64,000 nt of DNA from NCBI GenBank assembly GCA_036971475.1, contig JBAIZL010000002.1, forward strand, positions 354,700,082 through 354,764,081, read 5' to 3'. The notes under the pieces are model-generated. The model was not told the DNA's origin and did no database searches. It saw only the letters and a program-made list of their open reading frames with translations. The position numbers and the translations under genes are program-made. Positions 35,885 through 47,329 of this stretch are shown here, one piece after another (position 1 is the first letter of the stretch; every line of letters begins with the position of its first letter). The stretch comes from Prosapia bicincta. Lineage: Eukaryota; Arthropoda; Insecta; Hemiptera; Cercopidae.

Positions 35885-38525
35885 TACTTAATGGCCACAT
35901 GTCTTCTATACAAGCTAAACCTTATATAGTGCTTCAGTTATATAATGTAAAAATTATTTTTTCTTAAGCACGTTCAGTCTTTAAGACTTTCGTATGCTTT
36001 TTAGCAAGCCTTGGCTGGCCTGGCCAGGTTGGTGTTTTATTACTGTGGAAATAATTACACGAGTGGCGAGATCCATAAAAAAATTTAAAGTGAATAAAGT
36101 ATGAAAAATACAATGTGCAATTATTCAAGCTTTTAATGTTCTATTCACAAAAAAAATTAATATCTTATTGCTGTAAAGGAATGGCAGTTTAATTAAACAA
36201 ATCCAATCATATAAAGATTAGATTCAGTTGGCCTGTTTGCTTTTATTGCGGTAACAATAATGGATTTACAATGTCATACAAAACACAAGGTAAAATTGAT
36301 GTATGTTGGAAGTAATGGTACTCATGTTTGCTCTGGGGCCCAAAATTTCTCTGTTGGAGCTTGTCTAGAAATACAAAAGCGTCCCACCAATTCTATTTTT
36401 TAAAATATACCCTAAGTCAGGGGTTCTCAAACTGGGTGGCGTAGAGGGTTTTCAGGAGAGGATTTTATAAGTGTACTGAAACTGCCTACAATAGGTTGTG
36501 CTCCTACAATTAGGTGTACCAGCGAGTAGACTGACGTGACGTGTGCGTACTGAAGTACGTCGCTGTTCTCTGACGAATGTTTATTTAGTCTTGCTAGACT
36601 CTTGTTACTTGAGTTAGGGTCTCAAGGATAACCTCTCTGGAGCATAGGCAGGAGTCTTGCTAGACTCTTGTTACTTGAGTTAGGGTCTCAAGGATAACCT
36701 CTCTGGAGCATAGGCAGGAGTCTTGCTAGACTCTTGTTACTTGTGTTAGGGTCTCAAGGATAACCTCTCTGGAGCATAGGCAGGAGTCTTGCTAGACTCT
36801 TGTTACTTGTGTTAGGGTCTCAAGGATAACCTCTCTGGAGCATAGGCAGGAGTCTTGCTAGACTCTTGTTACTTGTGTTAGGGTCTCAAGGATAACCTCT
36901 CTGGAGCATAGGCAGGAGTCTTGCTAGACTCTTGTTACTTGAGTTAGGGTCTCAAGGATAACCTCTCTGGAGCATAGGCAGGAGTCTTGCTAGACTCTTG
37001 TTACTTGAGTTAGGGTCTCAAGGATAACCTCTCTGGAGCATAGGCAGGAGTCTTGCTAGACTCTTGTTACTTGTGTTAGGGTCTCAAGGATAACCTCTCT
37101 GGAGCATAGGCAGGAGTCTTGCTAGACTCTTGTTACTTGTGTTAGGGTCTCAAGGATAACCTCTCTGGAGCATAGGCAGGAGTCTTGCTAGACTCTTGTT
37201 ACTTGTGTTAGGGTCTCGAGGATAACCTCTCTGGAGCATAGGCAGGAGTCTTGCTAGACTCTTGTTACTTGTGTTAGGGTCTCAAGGATAACCTCTCTGG
37301 AGCATAGGCAGGAGTCTTGCTAGACTCTTGTTACTTGAGATAGGGTCTCAAGGATAACCTCTCTGGAGCATAGGCAGGAGTCTTGCTAGACTCTTGTTAC
37401 TTGAGTTAGGGTCTCAAGGATAACCTCTCTGGAGCATAGGCAGGAGTCTTGCTAGACTCTTGTTACTTGTGTTAGGGTCTCAAGGATAACCTCTCTAGAG
37501 CATAAGCAGGAGTCTTGCTAGACTCTTGTTACTTGTGTTAGGGTCTCAAGGATAACCTCTCTGGAGCATAGGCAGGAGTCTTGCTAGACTCTTGTTACTT
37601 GTGTTAGGGTCTCAAGGATAACCTCTCTGGAGCATAGGCAGGAGTCTTGCTAGACTCTTGTTACTTGAGTTAGGGTCTCAAGGATAACCTCTCTGGAGCA
37701 TAGGCAGGATTCTTGCTAGACTCTTGTTACTTGTGTTAGGGTCTCAAGGATAACCTCTCTGGAGCATAGGCAGGAGTCTTGCTAGACTCTTGTTACTTGT
37801 GGTAGGGTCTCAAGGATAACCTCTCTGGAGCATAGGCAGGAGTCTTACTAGACTCTTGTTACTTGAGTTAGGGTCTCAAGGATAACCTCTCTAGAGCATA
37901 AGCAGGAGTCTTGATTTATTATATAGTCCTTATATCTATTTGATAGTGAAAACTATATATGTATATATAGCGCGTATGTGAACTTATGATTGTGCGCGCG
38001 CGCGTGTTTGTGTGTGTGTATTAGGTTTACCTCAGTTATGAACTTTTAACATTTTTTAAGGTATAACCTACATTTCATAAGGCTTGAATCAAGTTTATCA
38101 TGCAGGATTGCAGTCATGGAAGTCCATACCCTGGGGCGATGAGGCATCGGCGGACCCCTAGATTTAAAAACCATAATAAATACTAAGGGTTGTATGTAGA
38201 CCAGTGGATGTTTTCGAGAATGTTATTTTAAAAGTTGGTGCATTAAGAGACATGACTTAGGACTGAAACATTTATATAGAGAAAAATGTGTGTTTTCCTT
38301 GAATATTTACAGGTTATTTTACATTAGTAAAAAAATCGAGTATTTTGGTTAATGTGTTTATTTTCTTTATATATTAAGTACCTTGGCCCAGCACTTTATA
38401 GTGATAGGTTAAACAAGGTAAAACTTGACTTTTTCAGTTAGCAATGCCTTCACAGAAAATAACGTTTAATATGGGAGCCTATGATAGCAGCTTCATCAGT
38501 TGCATGGTGAGATATATTTATGTAA
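35885..38525. repeat. VNTR-bearing duplicated block, copy 1 (2.64 kb)
   Basis: The block matches 56965-60040 on both sides of the 66-bp array. Upstream landmarks are ACTTAATGGCCAC, TAGTGCTTCAGTTATATAAT, GTTGGTGTTTTATTACTGTG, TTAGGTGTACCAGCGAGTAG and AAGTACGTCGCTGTTCTCTG. Downstream landmarks are TCTTGATTTATTATATAGTC, GGCTTGAATCAAGTTTATCA, CTAAGGGTTGTATGTAGACC, TTAGGACTGAAACATTTATA and CACTTTATAGTGATAGGTTA. An internal phrase CAGGGGTTCTCAAACTGG (36418) resembles a hAT terminal repeat, but no matching end was found. No protein is encoded. Confidence 0.92.
36589..37912. repeat. 66-bp VNTR, 20 units
   Basis: TCTTGCTAGACTCTTGTTAC starts at 36589 and 36655, then every 66 bases, to a terminal partial unit at 37909: exactly 20 intervals with no indel. 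Units are almost identical. The main polymorphism is ACTTGAG versus ACTTGTG. The order is two GAG then three GTG, repeated with small deviations, which gives a 330-bp higher-order unit. Each unit contains the small inverted repeat AGTCT-TGCT-AGACT. Confidence 0.97.
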
Positions 38526-39428
38526 GTAACTAATATATTTATATTTAAGTTAAAATAATATCTGAGGTTGTTATTGTCCTAATCAGCTTCAGTTTCATAC
38601 TCAGATTGTAATTGTTGCCCAAATGTAAACGGGAGGGGCGACCTCATGTTAGTGTTGTAAAGAGGGACGCAGAGCCTGGAATGTAGAGAACCCCGTTTTT
38701 AAACAATTATAACTATTGATCACATATATGTCCTTCAATAAACCGAACTTTCTTATTACATCTTTTTGCTTTGAGAGAAGATGTCATTTTAAGTTCTGAA
38801 AGCTTCTGTAGCTATTACTCTTTGCAACAATAACTCTTTCAAGCAATTTATTAATAAGCCTCACGTAGACTTACATGTAATACGTCATATATAGCAAACT
38901 GTTATGCTATATGTTATATACGATTCATAGCGAGATTGGCACGTTCTTCCGTTCAACCCTTCTTCCGATTCATCAATATTGGGGTTTTCAAGACTTTCTC
39001 CCTACAACAGTTGGAAGATTCTAATAGTTTTCAGCTGTAGCACTATAAACATAGCGAAAGAGAAAACATTATGCCATTTTCAGTGTAGCGCACTGTGTAA
39101 ACTTTGCTAAGAGTTGCGCCCTCTTAGCGGCCGTCCTTGTATTCTAGTGTCTCTTGTATACTTCAAAATGAAAACTTATTTTATTTATTCAAAGAAATAT
39201 CAATAAGACTCTAGCCTTATTGAAAGGGGAGTAACGAATCTATTTTACTATTTTTATGAGCTGTTCAGGGTTTGTTGTAATGTAGGATTCGATAAATACT
39301 GTAAGTGCCTAAATCAGCAGTACTGCAACTGAATAGGTTCAAGTTGCCTTCTCGATTAGCTGTACGTATATTTGATTGTTGCCGCGTATCCGTGTTGACC
39401 TATTAATTTGAGGTTAGTTTTCGCTTGC
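38526..39428. other. Non-coding stretch before the transposase remnant
   Basis: About 900 bases without a gene. This sequence and what follows, up to 40890, are absent from the second copy of the block (about 60040-60160), so the whole is probably inserted DNA. Confidence 0.5.
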
Positions 39429-40075
39429 ATGGTACTAACTACTGCAAAGAAAGCATTTATCGTAGAGCATTATTATCGCTCATTTGGAACGGGTTGTGCG
39501 GTTGGTCCGAGTTTGTCACACACTGTACTACGCTTCCAGGAACAATTTCACAAGAGCCTACCTAGTGACGCTGTAACTATTATTGCTGATATTGTTGATA
39601 TACTTCGAAGATCAGGCAGTTATTTGGCACAGAGGAATTGCTTTTCAGGTCACCCAAAAACTGCAAGTGAAAACCCCTGAAAAATGTTACAGTCGCCGAA
39701 AAGAAACCTGATATGAGACCTCAGGAATGTTAAAACCAGCATTTTGGTTCACAATTGTTCAAGCAAGATGGCACAACCAGCCACACTGCCTTAGACAACA
39801 TTTATTTCCTTCAAGAAACTTTTTGAAAACACCTCATTTCCTTTAGAACAAATTTTTCGTTACCCAGTCCACTCCCCCGCTCTTACGCCTACGTCTGGAG
39901 AATGACGAAGCAGATGATTTTCCGGGATGACCCACCAACTACCCGCGTCCAAATCTAGGAAAGAATAACCATGTGTATACTGAGCACAGAACAGCCCATC
40001 ATCACCAAAATGATCCAAAACTTTCAAAAACGTTATGAGTATTCCCTCAAATGGAAAGGAGTTCATGTAGAGTTT
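39429..40075 (+). pseudogene. Tc1/mariner-superfamily transposase remnant with DUF4817-like N terminus
   Basis: From ATG at 39429 an 83-codon frame reads MVLTTAKKAFIVEHYYRS, then a GPSL, RFQEQF, SGSYLAQR and SGHPKT series. This matches the helix-turn-helix DUF4817 domain of insect Tc1/mariner-like transposases. A stop follows at 39678. At about 39758-39900 a second fragment reads FKQDGTTSHTA and ISFRTNF, the region around a catalytic Asp of the DDE/D fold (codon 39767-39769), then SPALTP in another frame where SPDLTP is usual. The centre of the protein is missing, and at least one frameshift and several stops are present. The element would have bound and cut its own ends; this copy cannot. 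Its terminal repeats were not found. Confidence 0.8.
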
Positions 40076-40256
40076 GTTTATACTAGAGTCTGACCTATTT
40101 GACTGAATTTAACTGTATGTGTTTGTAAAACTATTTAAATGAAATGAAATAAAATCTTACATCTGTTTCAGTAACGTTAGTTTTGCTGCAAACGTTATAA
40201 CATAATTGGTTTCTTTATAATAACAGCTTTGAGCAACTGTGATGTAATTTTCTATT
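40076..40256. other. Non-coding sequence
   Basis: Short AT-rich interval between the transposase remnant and a foldback element; probably the 3' flank of the transposon. Confidence 0.4.
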
Positions 40257-40430
40257 TTAAATAAATAAAACGTCTTTACCATCAAAACGTTTTATCCTTA
40301 TGTAGATTTCGATTGCAAAGTAATGTACAATGATTTCTTGTAAAGATGATTGCTTTACAATTGAAATCTACATAACGATCTATATGAGGATAATTTGTTT
40401 TGATGGTTAACACGTTTTATTTATTTAAAA
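40257..40430. mobile_element. Foldback MITE, relative of 18022-18228
   Basis: AAATAAATAAAACG at the left is inverted as CGTTTTATTTATTT at the right, and ACCATCAAAACGTTTTATCC pairs loosely with GGATAATTTGTTTTGATGGT. Inward, TGTAGATTTCGATTGCAAAG is inverted as TTTACAATTGAAATCTACAT. Layout and inner hairpin match the element at 18022, but the sequence is diverged. Confidence 0.75.
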
Positions 40431-40689
40431 AATAATGTATACATTTGATTTCTAAAAAAAATATTTCTTGTATGGTTCCATTTCTTTCTATATTTTATTC
40501 ACTATAAAATAAACTTCCGTTTTATTGATATTTTTGTACTTAAATAAAATAAGTTTTTATTTTGGTTTACACAAAAAGTGAAATTCTTATTATACGACTT
40601 CTTTTGGGAACATTAGTGTATATTTGAGTACATTTTTCTGCCTTTCCAAACATTACAATATTCGAGTACATTTCTTTACCTTTACTAAC

Positions 40690-40895
40690 AACAAAATAAT
40701 TTCCTTTTTTGACGCGTTTCGGAATGACTCCCTTTTCAAAGGTTAAATAGCACTGTTCCCATAAATATTGAGTTCGTCATTAAGACATATTGAGTTCACC
40801 CAAAACTAAAATAAAGACGAACTCAAGATTTGGGCGAACTGTACTATTTAAGTTTTAAAAATGTAATCATTTCAAAACGCGTCAACAATGGAAAA
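40690..40895. mobile_element. Foldback element with GACGCGTTT arms
   Basis: Left TTGACGCGTTTCGGAATGAC, TTTTCAAA and TTAAATAGTAC-like sequence is inverted as ACTATTTAAG, TTTTAAAA, AATCATTTCAAAACGCGTCA. The loop itself is palindromic (GAGTTC.CCCAAA facing TTTGGGCGAAC). On the minus strand the left arm reads GAGTCATTCCGAAACGCGTC, close to the GAAAC end of hammerhead-like cores. A partial copy is at 9255-9365. Confidence 0.7.
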
Positions 40896-42257
40896 CATGT
40901 GACATCTCCTTTTTTTATTATTTTTTTTTCTTTGACAATCTCCGCACTGGCATAAGTTGTTCTCCGTCAGTTGTAATGACCATCTTGTCAAATTGTTTAT
41001 AAATTAAAGGAATACATATTTATTTAATTATCTGTCTACCTACAATATGCCTGATAACAGTTAACATAAAAAAATTATTTTAGAAATATTACTACAAATT
41101 AATTGAATGATATAATTGTTAAATGACATTTAATATTTGAGTCAAAACTTGAAAAATTCATAAATAGGTTTTAAATAGGCAAGTAAAATAATAAACCAAA
41201 ATATATATTGACAATCAAAAAACATAGCCAAGTTTACTCATTAAATTTTCTGTTTGCATAAGTTTACACTTAATAACGAGCCAATCATAAAGCTTTCGTG
41301 CGTACCTCTCGGTTTATTCAGCTGCAAGTGAGTATTTCTAATGGAAAATACGTTTCCATTGTGACCTGAGGAAGATGGAGTGTATTATATCAATCCTACA
41401 GTTTAAATAAGAAGATATATACTTGGTATTAAGAGAAGTAAATTTGTGTGACAGAATAACAAAGAATATCCATCTAACTCTTTTGAAAACAATCTAAAAC
41501 TTAAAAATAATATTTTTTTAAAAACATTTATTATATTTCCAAGTCATATTTTGGGAAATATTTTATATTTACTTATAAAATAACAAGATTATTTTTGACG
41601 CATTTTTGGTATAACAGTCATCAATTAGGTATAAATATTCTGCATGTACTATTTCCTCATTAAGCATTTATTATATTAGGAAATATTGAATGCGATATTA
41701 CTGTAAGATACAAACACATAAAGTTACTGAGTGTTTTAAAGAATATTCATATAAGCCTTTCATTTTACACCCATACACAAGAGTAGTGATGACATTTTGT
41801 GTCCTTATGTTCAATTATTTCATTTCATAAGAACACAAAACCGGCTTTTGTTAATTGGGGAGAGGTAAAATGTGTTTTTTTTGTTATCTTTTTGGCGTTA
41901 ATAATTCAGGTGTCAAAACCTACTATGCAAAGGGACAAAAACTATATTTTCTTGTTTAAATGCATACAACCCTAAATATTTTCATACACTCTACTTAATA
42001 CATCCTTTAAAATTTTTCTCTTACTAAGTTGCTTTTTTAACCTGGCGAAAAATCAAACTATATAATACAATTAATAAAATTAAAACATTTCAAAGCAAGA
42101 GTATATAATAAAACTATTATTGTTTTTGAAATATTTTACATTTATTAATAATATATAAATATATCTTGAGAAATTAGAAAAAACCGTTCAGTTGGAATAT
42201 TTGTTAACTTTTAAGATTTGTAAAAGAAGAAACATTTTCGCACTGTGAATAATTTAA
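40896..42257. repeat. Duplicated block upstream of the gene, copy 1
   Basis: Positions 40989-42257 match 62738-64000 at high identity (only scattered differences and small indels). Positions 40896-40988 match 60160-60258 (GTGACATCTCCTTTT, CTTTGACAATCTCC, CACTGGC, GTAATGACCATCT). The match runs to within about 135 bases of the TATA box of the gene that follows, and copy 2 is cut by the window end. There is no coding sequence. Confidence 0.95.
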
Positions 42258-42390
42258 ATTGATGCTATTATATCAGAATTCAATAATTGCTATTGTTCTA
42301 TTTATTAGAATTCCTAATTTAATGGTTATATTTTATTAGGGCGTGGCTAATGATAATCTCGTTAGGCGTGGCGGTCTATTCTGACTAGAG

Positions 42391-42400
42391 CTATATATAC
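42391..42400 (+). promoter_or_regulatory. TATA box of the secreted-protein gene
   Basis: CTATATATAC lies about 31 bases upstream of the CACC at 42422-42425, the expected spacing to a transcription start. A TCAGTT initiator-like sequence is at 42445-42450 but is about 54 bases away and falls inside the coding frame. Confidence 0.55.
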
Positions 42401-42425
42401 ACATGTAGTGGCAGGGAAAGGCACC

Positions 42426-42698
42426 ATTGATCAACTAGACATCATCAGTTACTTGTCGTTCGTCTTACTTGCCGTGTTTGTTGGGAGTGTGGCTGTAAGT
42501 ACTATTTTGTATTCTGGTTTAGATTAACAGCAGTTCATAATTTAAATTTAATAAAAATAAATAGAATAATTTAAAGTTTTAAATGAAAATAATTATGGGA
42601 ATACCAGTTTTTTAATTGAAATCATTTATATTTATTATATTTTAAATATAAAGTTAAAAATATGTTAAAGATCAATATTAAACATACACACACACACA

Positions 42699-42787
<89 letters not shown>

Positions 42788-43725
42788 ACACACACACTCA
42801 CTGCTAAAGGCACCTGATTTTGTAAAGTAAATTGAATAAATTAAAAATTTACCTGTATAATTTTACTAAATTTTGATTCCTTTGTTATTTATATAATTTA
42901 CGTATTTCTTTTTAAGTATATTTTACCCATATTAATACCTTATTTTACCCTATTATTTCTAATTTAAACATTATAATATAACGCATATTGTAGATATAGC
43001 CTCTTTTTATACTAAATTAACGATGTAACAATTATTTAGCAAATGTTTTATACATCGCATTTCTTAAATAACTAAAGTGAAAATCAAATGAAATTATTTT
43101 ATTCGCTTATTATCAGAATAGTATTATTTCTGCCACTTCTAAAGAATTTTAAAATCTCAAGTTGCTTTCAAATTATTCTCCTCGTGGAAATGAGTCTTCC
43201 ATAAGGGCGACTGTCTTTATTAGGGCAGTTTATATCTTATTCAAAAGTTTAATGAATAAAATCAAATAGTTCCTTTATTATAAGACCTGTCTTAGTTTCA
43301 AAATTTCATTTATTGAGATCATACGAAATGCCCATAATGAAACACAAATAATTTTAATTTAGCAAACATTTCAAATTTGTTGTACTTTATCTATTTGTAT
43401 TATTAATTATACTTTTACTTCCAATACAGTTCTTCTTTATAACCTAAACTTTATTTTTAATATATTTAAACCTTTTGTTAAAAAAATAGTAACATTGCTT
43501 AGGCCTACTATATCATATTGTGGTTTAACATAAACTTACTCTAAATATGATACAACAAATACTTTATATAGAATATTTTATTATTCATTATGATGATGTT
43601 GGTACTGTTTACCAACGAAAAGATTTGAATAAAAATTAATAAATATTTCTTGAATTTGAATAGCATCATTGGTTTTTGATTACTATACAAAGAAAAATGT
43701 ATAGGTAAATATATATATAGTATTG

Positions 43726-43771
<46 letters not shown>

Positions 43772-45014
43772 TTTCGTTCATGATGACCTAATTATCCAAA
43801 AATGCAAATTTACCTGATGATGTATTTCTGAAGTAGTGATGAGTTGCATGGCACGTAAAAAGACGTTACTTTTGGGGCCGCTTTCACATTTCGTCTATCT
43901 TTAGTCTTTTGGGTTTGGTCATATGTTACCAATCTAGGATAACCTGCTGCCATCCAGGTTGTTCCTAAGTCCGGTGAAGCGATCTGTTTACCTGATACAT
44001 GGCACGTAAATGGGGATATTAAATTTCGGATCATTTCAAGTTTCGTCCATCGTTAGTCCTTTGGGTTTGGTCCAATGTTTCCACTCCAGGATAACCTGTT
44101 GCTATCCAGGTTGCTCATAACTTTGGTGAAACGATCTGTTTACCGCTTATATGTCACGTAAGTAGACATTACATTTCGTCAACTTCTAGACGACCAATGG
44201 ATCCTCCGTTGGAATCCAGCTTGTCCCTTACTTTGATGAAAGGATCTGATTACCGCGTACATGGTATGTAACTTTGCATTACATTTCGAACATTTATAGT
44301 TTTTGGGGTCGGGAATACATTGATGCTCTAGGATCCCCCATCAGCAATCAGATATTTCTGTGTTTGCTGAATATATGTGCTTACCTCTTGCATAGCACAT
44401 ATCTTTGCATTACATATCATAAATCCGTATCCTTAAGGTTAGGTTTTTCGTTGCCGCAGCAGAATCCCCTGTCGGCATCCAAGTTTTTCCTACATTGGTG
44501 AGGAGATCTGCTAACCCCACACATGGCATCTACCCAACATTACATTTGGTCCATTTCTAGTCCTTAGGGTTAGGTCTTACGTATTCGGTCTATTATCATA
44601 TTATATATATAGTATGGAAGAAAAACAAAATTATCTACATTTACAGGTACTTAAAATTTGTAAACGTCAACTTATATTTATATTCTTTTATATTTTATAA
44701 AAATACTCTAGGTATTTTCTGGCTCACCAATCTACTAATGTTTATTATATTGCTTCTCATTTTTCTGTGCAGTGATTTATAACTATTTTTACACGTTAAT
44801 AATTTAATAAATGAATTATTAATAATATGAATTTACAGTTGCAAACAGTCACACCAGACCCTAAGGTTGAAACAACTAGGAATTCTGAATATGGAAAGCC
44901 CGAACATTCGTCTTTGGAGCCATTGGTAAATATCGTACTTGGTTTAATTGCTATTGACTCTGTCTGCGTGTGTGAGTGTGTGCGTATTTGTGTGTGTGTG
45001 TTGTTTATGTATGT

Positions 45015-45054
<40 letters not shown>

Positions 45055-46514
45055 TTGTGTGAGTGTATGTGTTGGGTGTTTTTGAATTTACTTTTATTTG
45101 GGTGTGTGTATTCTACTTCTAATATATCACAAAACCCCCTTTGAAACAGCGTGTTTCCTAATTAAACACTGGTTTCGTTAATGCGTACATTTGTTTTGCT
45201 TGGAAGGCACCTCTTCACTTACTAATAAGACAGTGAAAAATTTGCATAATATTTTAACAAAATCCAGTAATAATTTGAAACATCTGGTAGTTTTCAAGGC
45301 TTCACAAGTTATTAAATTGTCTGATATAAATTTTGTAAATGCTAAGCGACTTGCGAAACACTCTGCCATCAAAGTGACTGGACTGTTTAACAAAATTAAC
45401 AATAATATAGAAACTTTTAGCGATGGGTCCTTAAAAGGTCTCCAGAGGTACTCCAATACTTCCTTAGAGAAAATTAATAGTTTTTTTAAAATTCTGATAA
45501 AAACGGTAAACGATTTGAGCAAGAAAATTAAGAATAAGGACTCAGTGAAGTTGAGTCTAAAGAGAATCGCTGTACTACACGACTCCACCATCAAAATATT
45601 TACTGACTTTAGAAATGCAAACAAGAAGGACGTAGAACGCTTAGTAACAAATTGCAGAGCAGAAACGCAGATTGTAGAATTGTACTGCGTTAGTCAGTTT
45701 GACGCAGTATCGCAGTTTATTAGCCGCGGTGAAAAATTTTATAACTTTCTAAAGAAATTTAAAACTCAAGCCCCGAAGAGGTTTCAAAATTTAATTTTAA
45801 AGTTTCATTCAGAGGTTACGCATGCTAAGAAAGATGCAAATAAAAGTGAAACAAAAGCGAGTAAAAAAATTAATAACATTTATGGGAAAGATTTATCGCA
45901 CGAGCCTGAGGGCCAAAATATTTATTTCAGTAGCAAAGCCGAAGAGTTTGTAAAGGCTATCCATAAGGTTTTCTATGTGAGTATCGTCTTGTTTTATATT
46001 TTCAGAGAATGTAATTGTTTTTTTAATGTGATTTTTGTTGTTTTACAGAACTATATGTGTGTCATTTTGTGTTCTTACTAGTCTTTAAGTACTAGATGAA
46101 CTCACCATTTTTAATTTTAAAAGAATTTCCGAAAAAACCATATTTAGGCACAAATACGTAAACATTAGAGTATCTTAAATTCGGTTTTTTTGTTTTTTAG
46201 TATGATTCAAACATTACCGATATTGTTTTACATTTTTTCTGTGATTCAAACATTATTCTCACCTATCTAATGATAGGTAATCCATAAAGCCAAAGCAACA
46301 TAAGATTATGGCGTATAAGGTTGAACCTTCTTCAAAGTGAACTTCTAACAAAAACTAATTAGCACTTTACTTTCAGATTATGCAATTGTTCAAAGTAATA
46401 AATTGTTATAATATAATGTTACAGGAAGAGTAGGCAGACCAACATGAAATTCACAGTGATACAATGAAGGATATAGAAGCTTATATTCAAAAAGCCAAGA
46501 AGGAGAGGCCTTAA
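42426..46514 (+). CDS. Secreted Lys/Asn-rich protein of unknown function (four exons)
   Basis: Proposed exons are 42426-42494, 44839-44925, 45230-45976 and 46434-46514, about 327 residues in all. Donors are GTAAGT, GTAAAT and GTGAGT. Acceptors are TTTACAG at 44838, AATAAG at 45229 and GAGTAG at 46433; all junctions are phase 0. Exon 1 encodes a signal peptide: the hydrophobic run YLSFVLLAVFVG ends in SVA at the splice site, a good cleavage site. Exons 2-3 give a hydrophilic, probably helical, Lys/Asn/Ser-rich chain without a domain I recognise. Exon 4 is a short charged tail ending KKERP. No ATG exists in frame in exons 1-3: the best-placed codon is ATT at 42426 in a strong context (CACC before, G after), so the start is either non-AUG or lost. 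Other 3' splices are possible: AG at 46048 adds 10 residues, and AG at 46424 gives GAA-GAG-stop. The exon 3 acceptor is the least certain (AG at 45206 has better pyrimidines but the wrong phase). A salivary or other secreted effector is one possibility, not shown. Confidence 0.6.
42684..42797. repeat. CA microsatellite in intron 1
   Basis: Nearly uninterrupted CA dinucleotides for about 110 bases. The Cys/Val frame on the minus strand is a repeat artefact. Confidence 0.97.
43729..43770. repeat. TA microsatellite in intron 1
   Basis: TA run ending in a short CACACA stretch. Confidence 0.95.
43790..44580. repeat. Degenerate tandem repeat in intron 1, about six units of 110-152 bp
   Basis: A CATGGCACGTAA-like phrase recurs at 43847, 43998, 44150, 44260, 44391 and 44522. 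Units share ACATTACATTTCGTCCA, TAGTCCTTTGGGTTTGGTC, CTAGGATAACCTG, ATCCAGGTTGTTCC, TTTGGTGAAACGATCTG and TTTACC. Unit length shrinks from about 151 to 110-131, and divergence is high, so the array is old. Confidence 0.85.
44965..45075. repeat. GT-rich microsatellite in intron 2
   Basis: Interrupted GT repeat (GTGTGTGAGTGTGTG) following exon 2. The long frame across it is not coding beyond the GTAAAT donor at 44926. Confidence 0.9.
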
Positions 46515-47329
46515 CATCTATTGTTATTATTTGCCAAACCATGTACCCGTATTCAGTTACATAGTATACCTGGAACCTATATATCCATTATATTATAATA
46601 TATAACTATCTGTGTATCCATTATACTAACTGTAATGTAGCCAAAGTATCCATTATAATTTAATAAATAACTATTATATCGGAAATCTATATATGCAGTA
46701 TTTTATAATAAATAAACAAATTTATCTGAAACCTATGTATCCATTATACTATAATAGATACATAGTAGGTATCTGAAAGTGTATTGAATGTCATATTGTT
46801 CTATTTCCATTTCTTTGTGAATATGAGGATCCTTAAGTTTTTATTCGATGATGTTTCTATAAAATAAACCTATAATTTTAGAATTGTTGTTGCCCTAAGT
46901 TTCTTACTTCGCAAATGTTAATTGCTTGCATTAACAAGTAAAAGTTCATATAGTTTTCCATGGTGTATTTCCAAGGTATCGCATCTAGGATTGTATTTCA
47001 TTGCTGTTATGAGATATCGAATATGTTATTTAATTTTTTTAAAATGGTAAATAAACTAACATAGACACATTTTACTATAAGCAATCTTTTCGGACTCTAA
47101 AATCAAATTAATAACCACTCTGGGATCAATAGTGTTTTCTTCATCTCTATATTTTGCATCTAAAATTTCATCGGTTTTATAGCGAATTATTTCTGAAGTT
47201 TACCATTATGTATGAAATAATTATATAAATAGGCCTACGGGGAAATTATTTTAAAAGAACAAGTTATTAGGGTGCATAAGGGTCGTATATGAAGACAGTT
47301 CTTTTAGACGGATAATCTTGGCAAAGCTG
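46515..47329. other. Non-coding sequence downstream of the gene
   Basis: AT-rich. AATAAA occurs several times (for example near 46710) and could serve for polyadenylation of the gene. The phrase ATCCATTATA.TATAATA recurs loosely between 46585 and 46755. No reading frame is seen. Confidence 0.5.

Noticed and set aside
36589..37912. CRISPR-like regular array
   Set aside because: Units are contiguous 66-mers with no spacers, in eukaryotic DNA.
36418..38700. hAT transposon bounded by CAGGGGTTCTCAAACTGG and a GAGAACCCC at about 38690
   Set aside because: The right end is a weak match, lies outside the duplicated block, and no target duplication or transposase was seen.
41360..41380. CTGAGGA as another hammerhead core
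   Set aside because: No hairpin or GAAA follows; the same holds at the copy near 63112.
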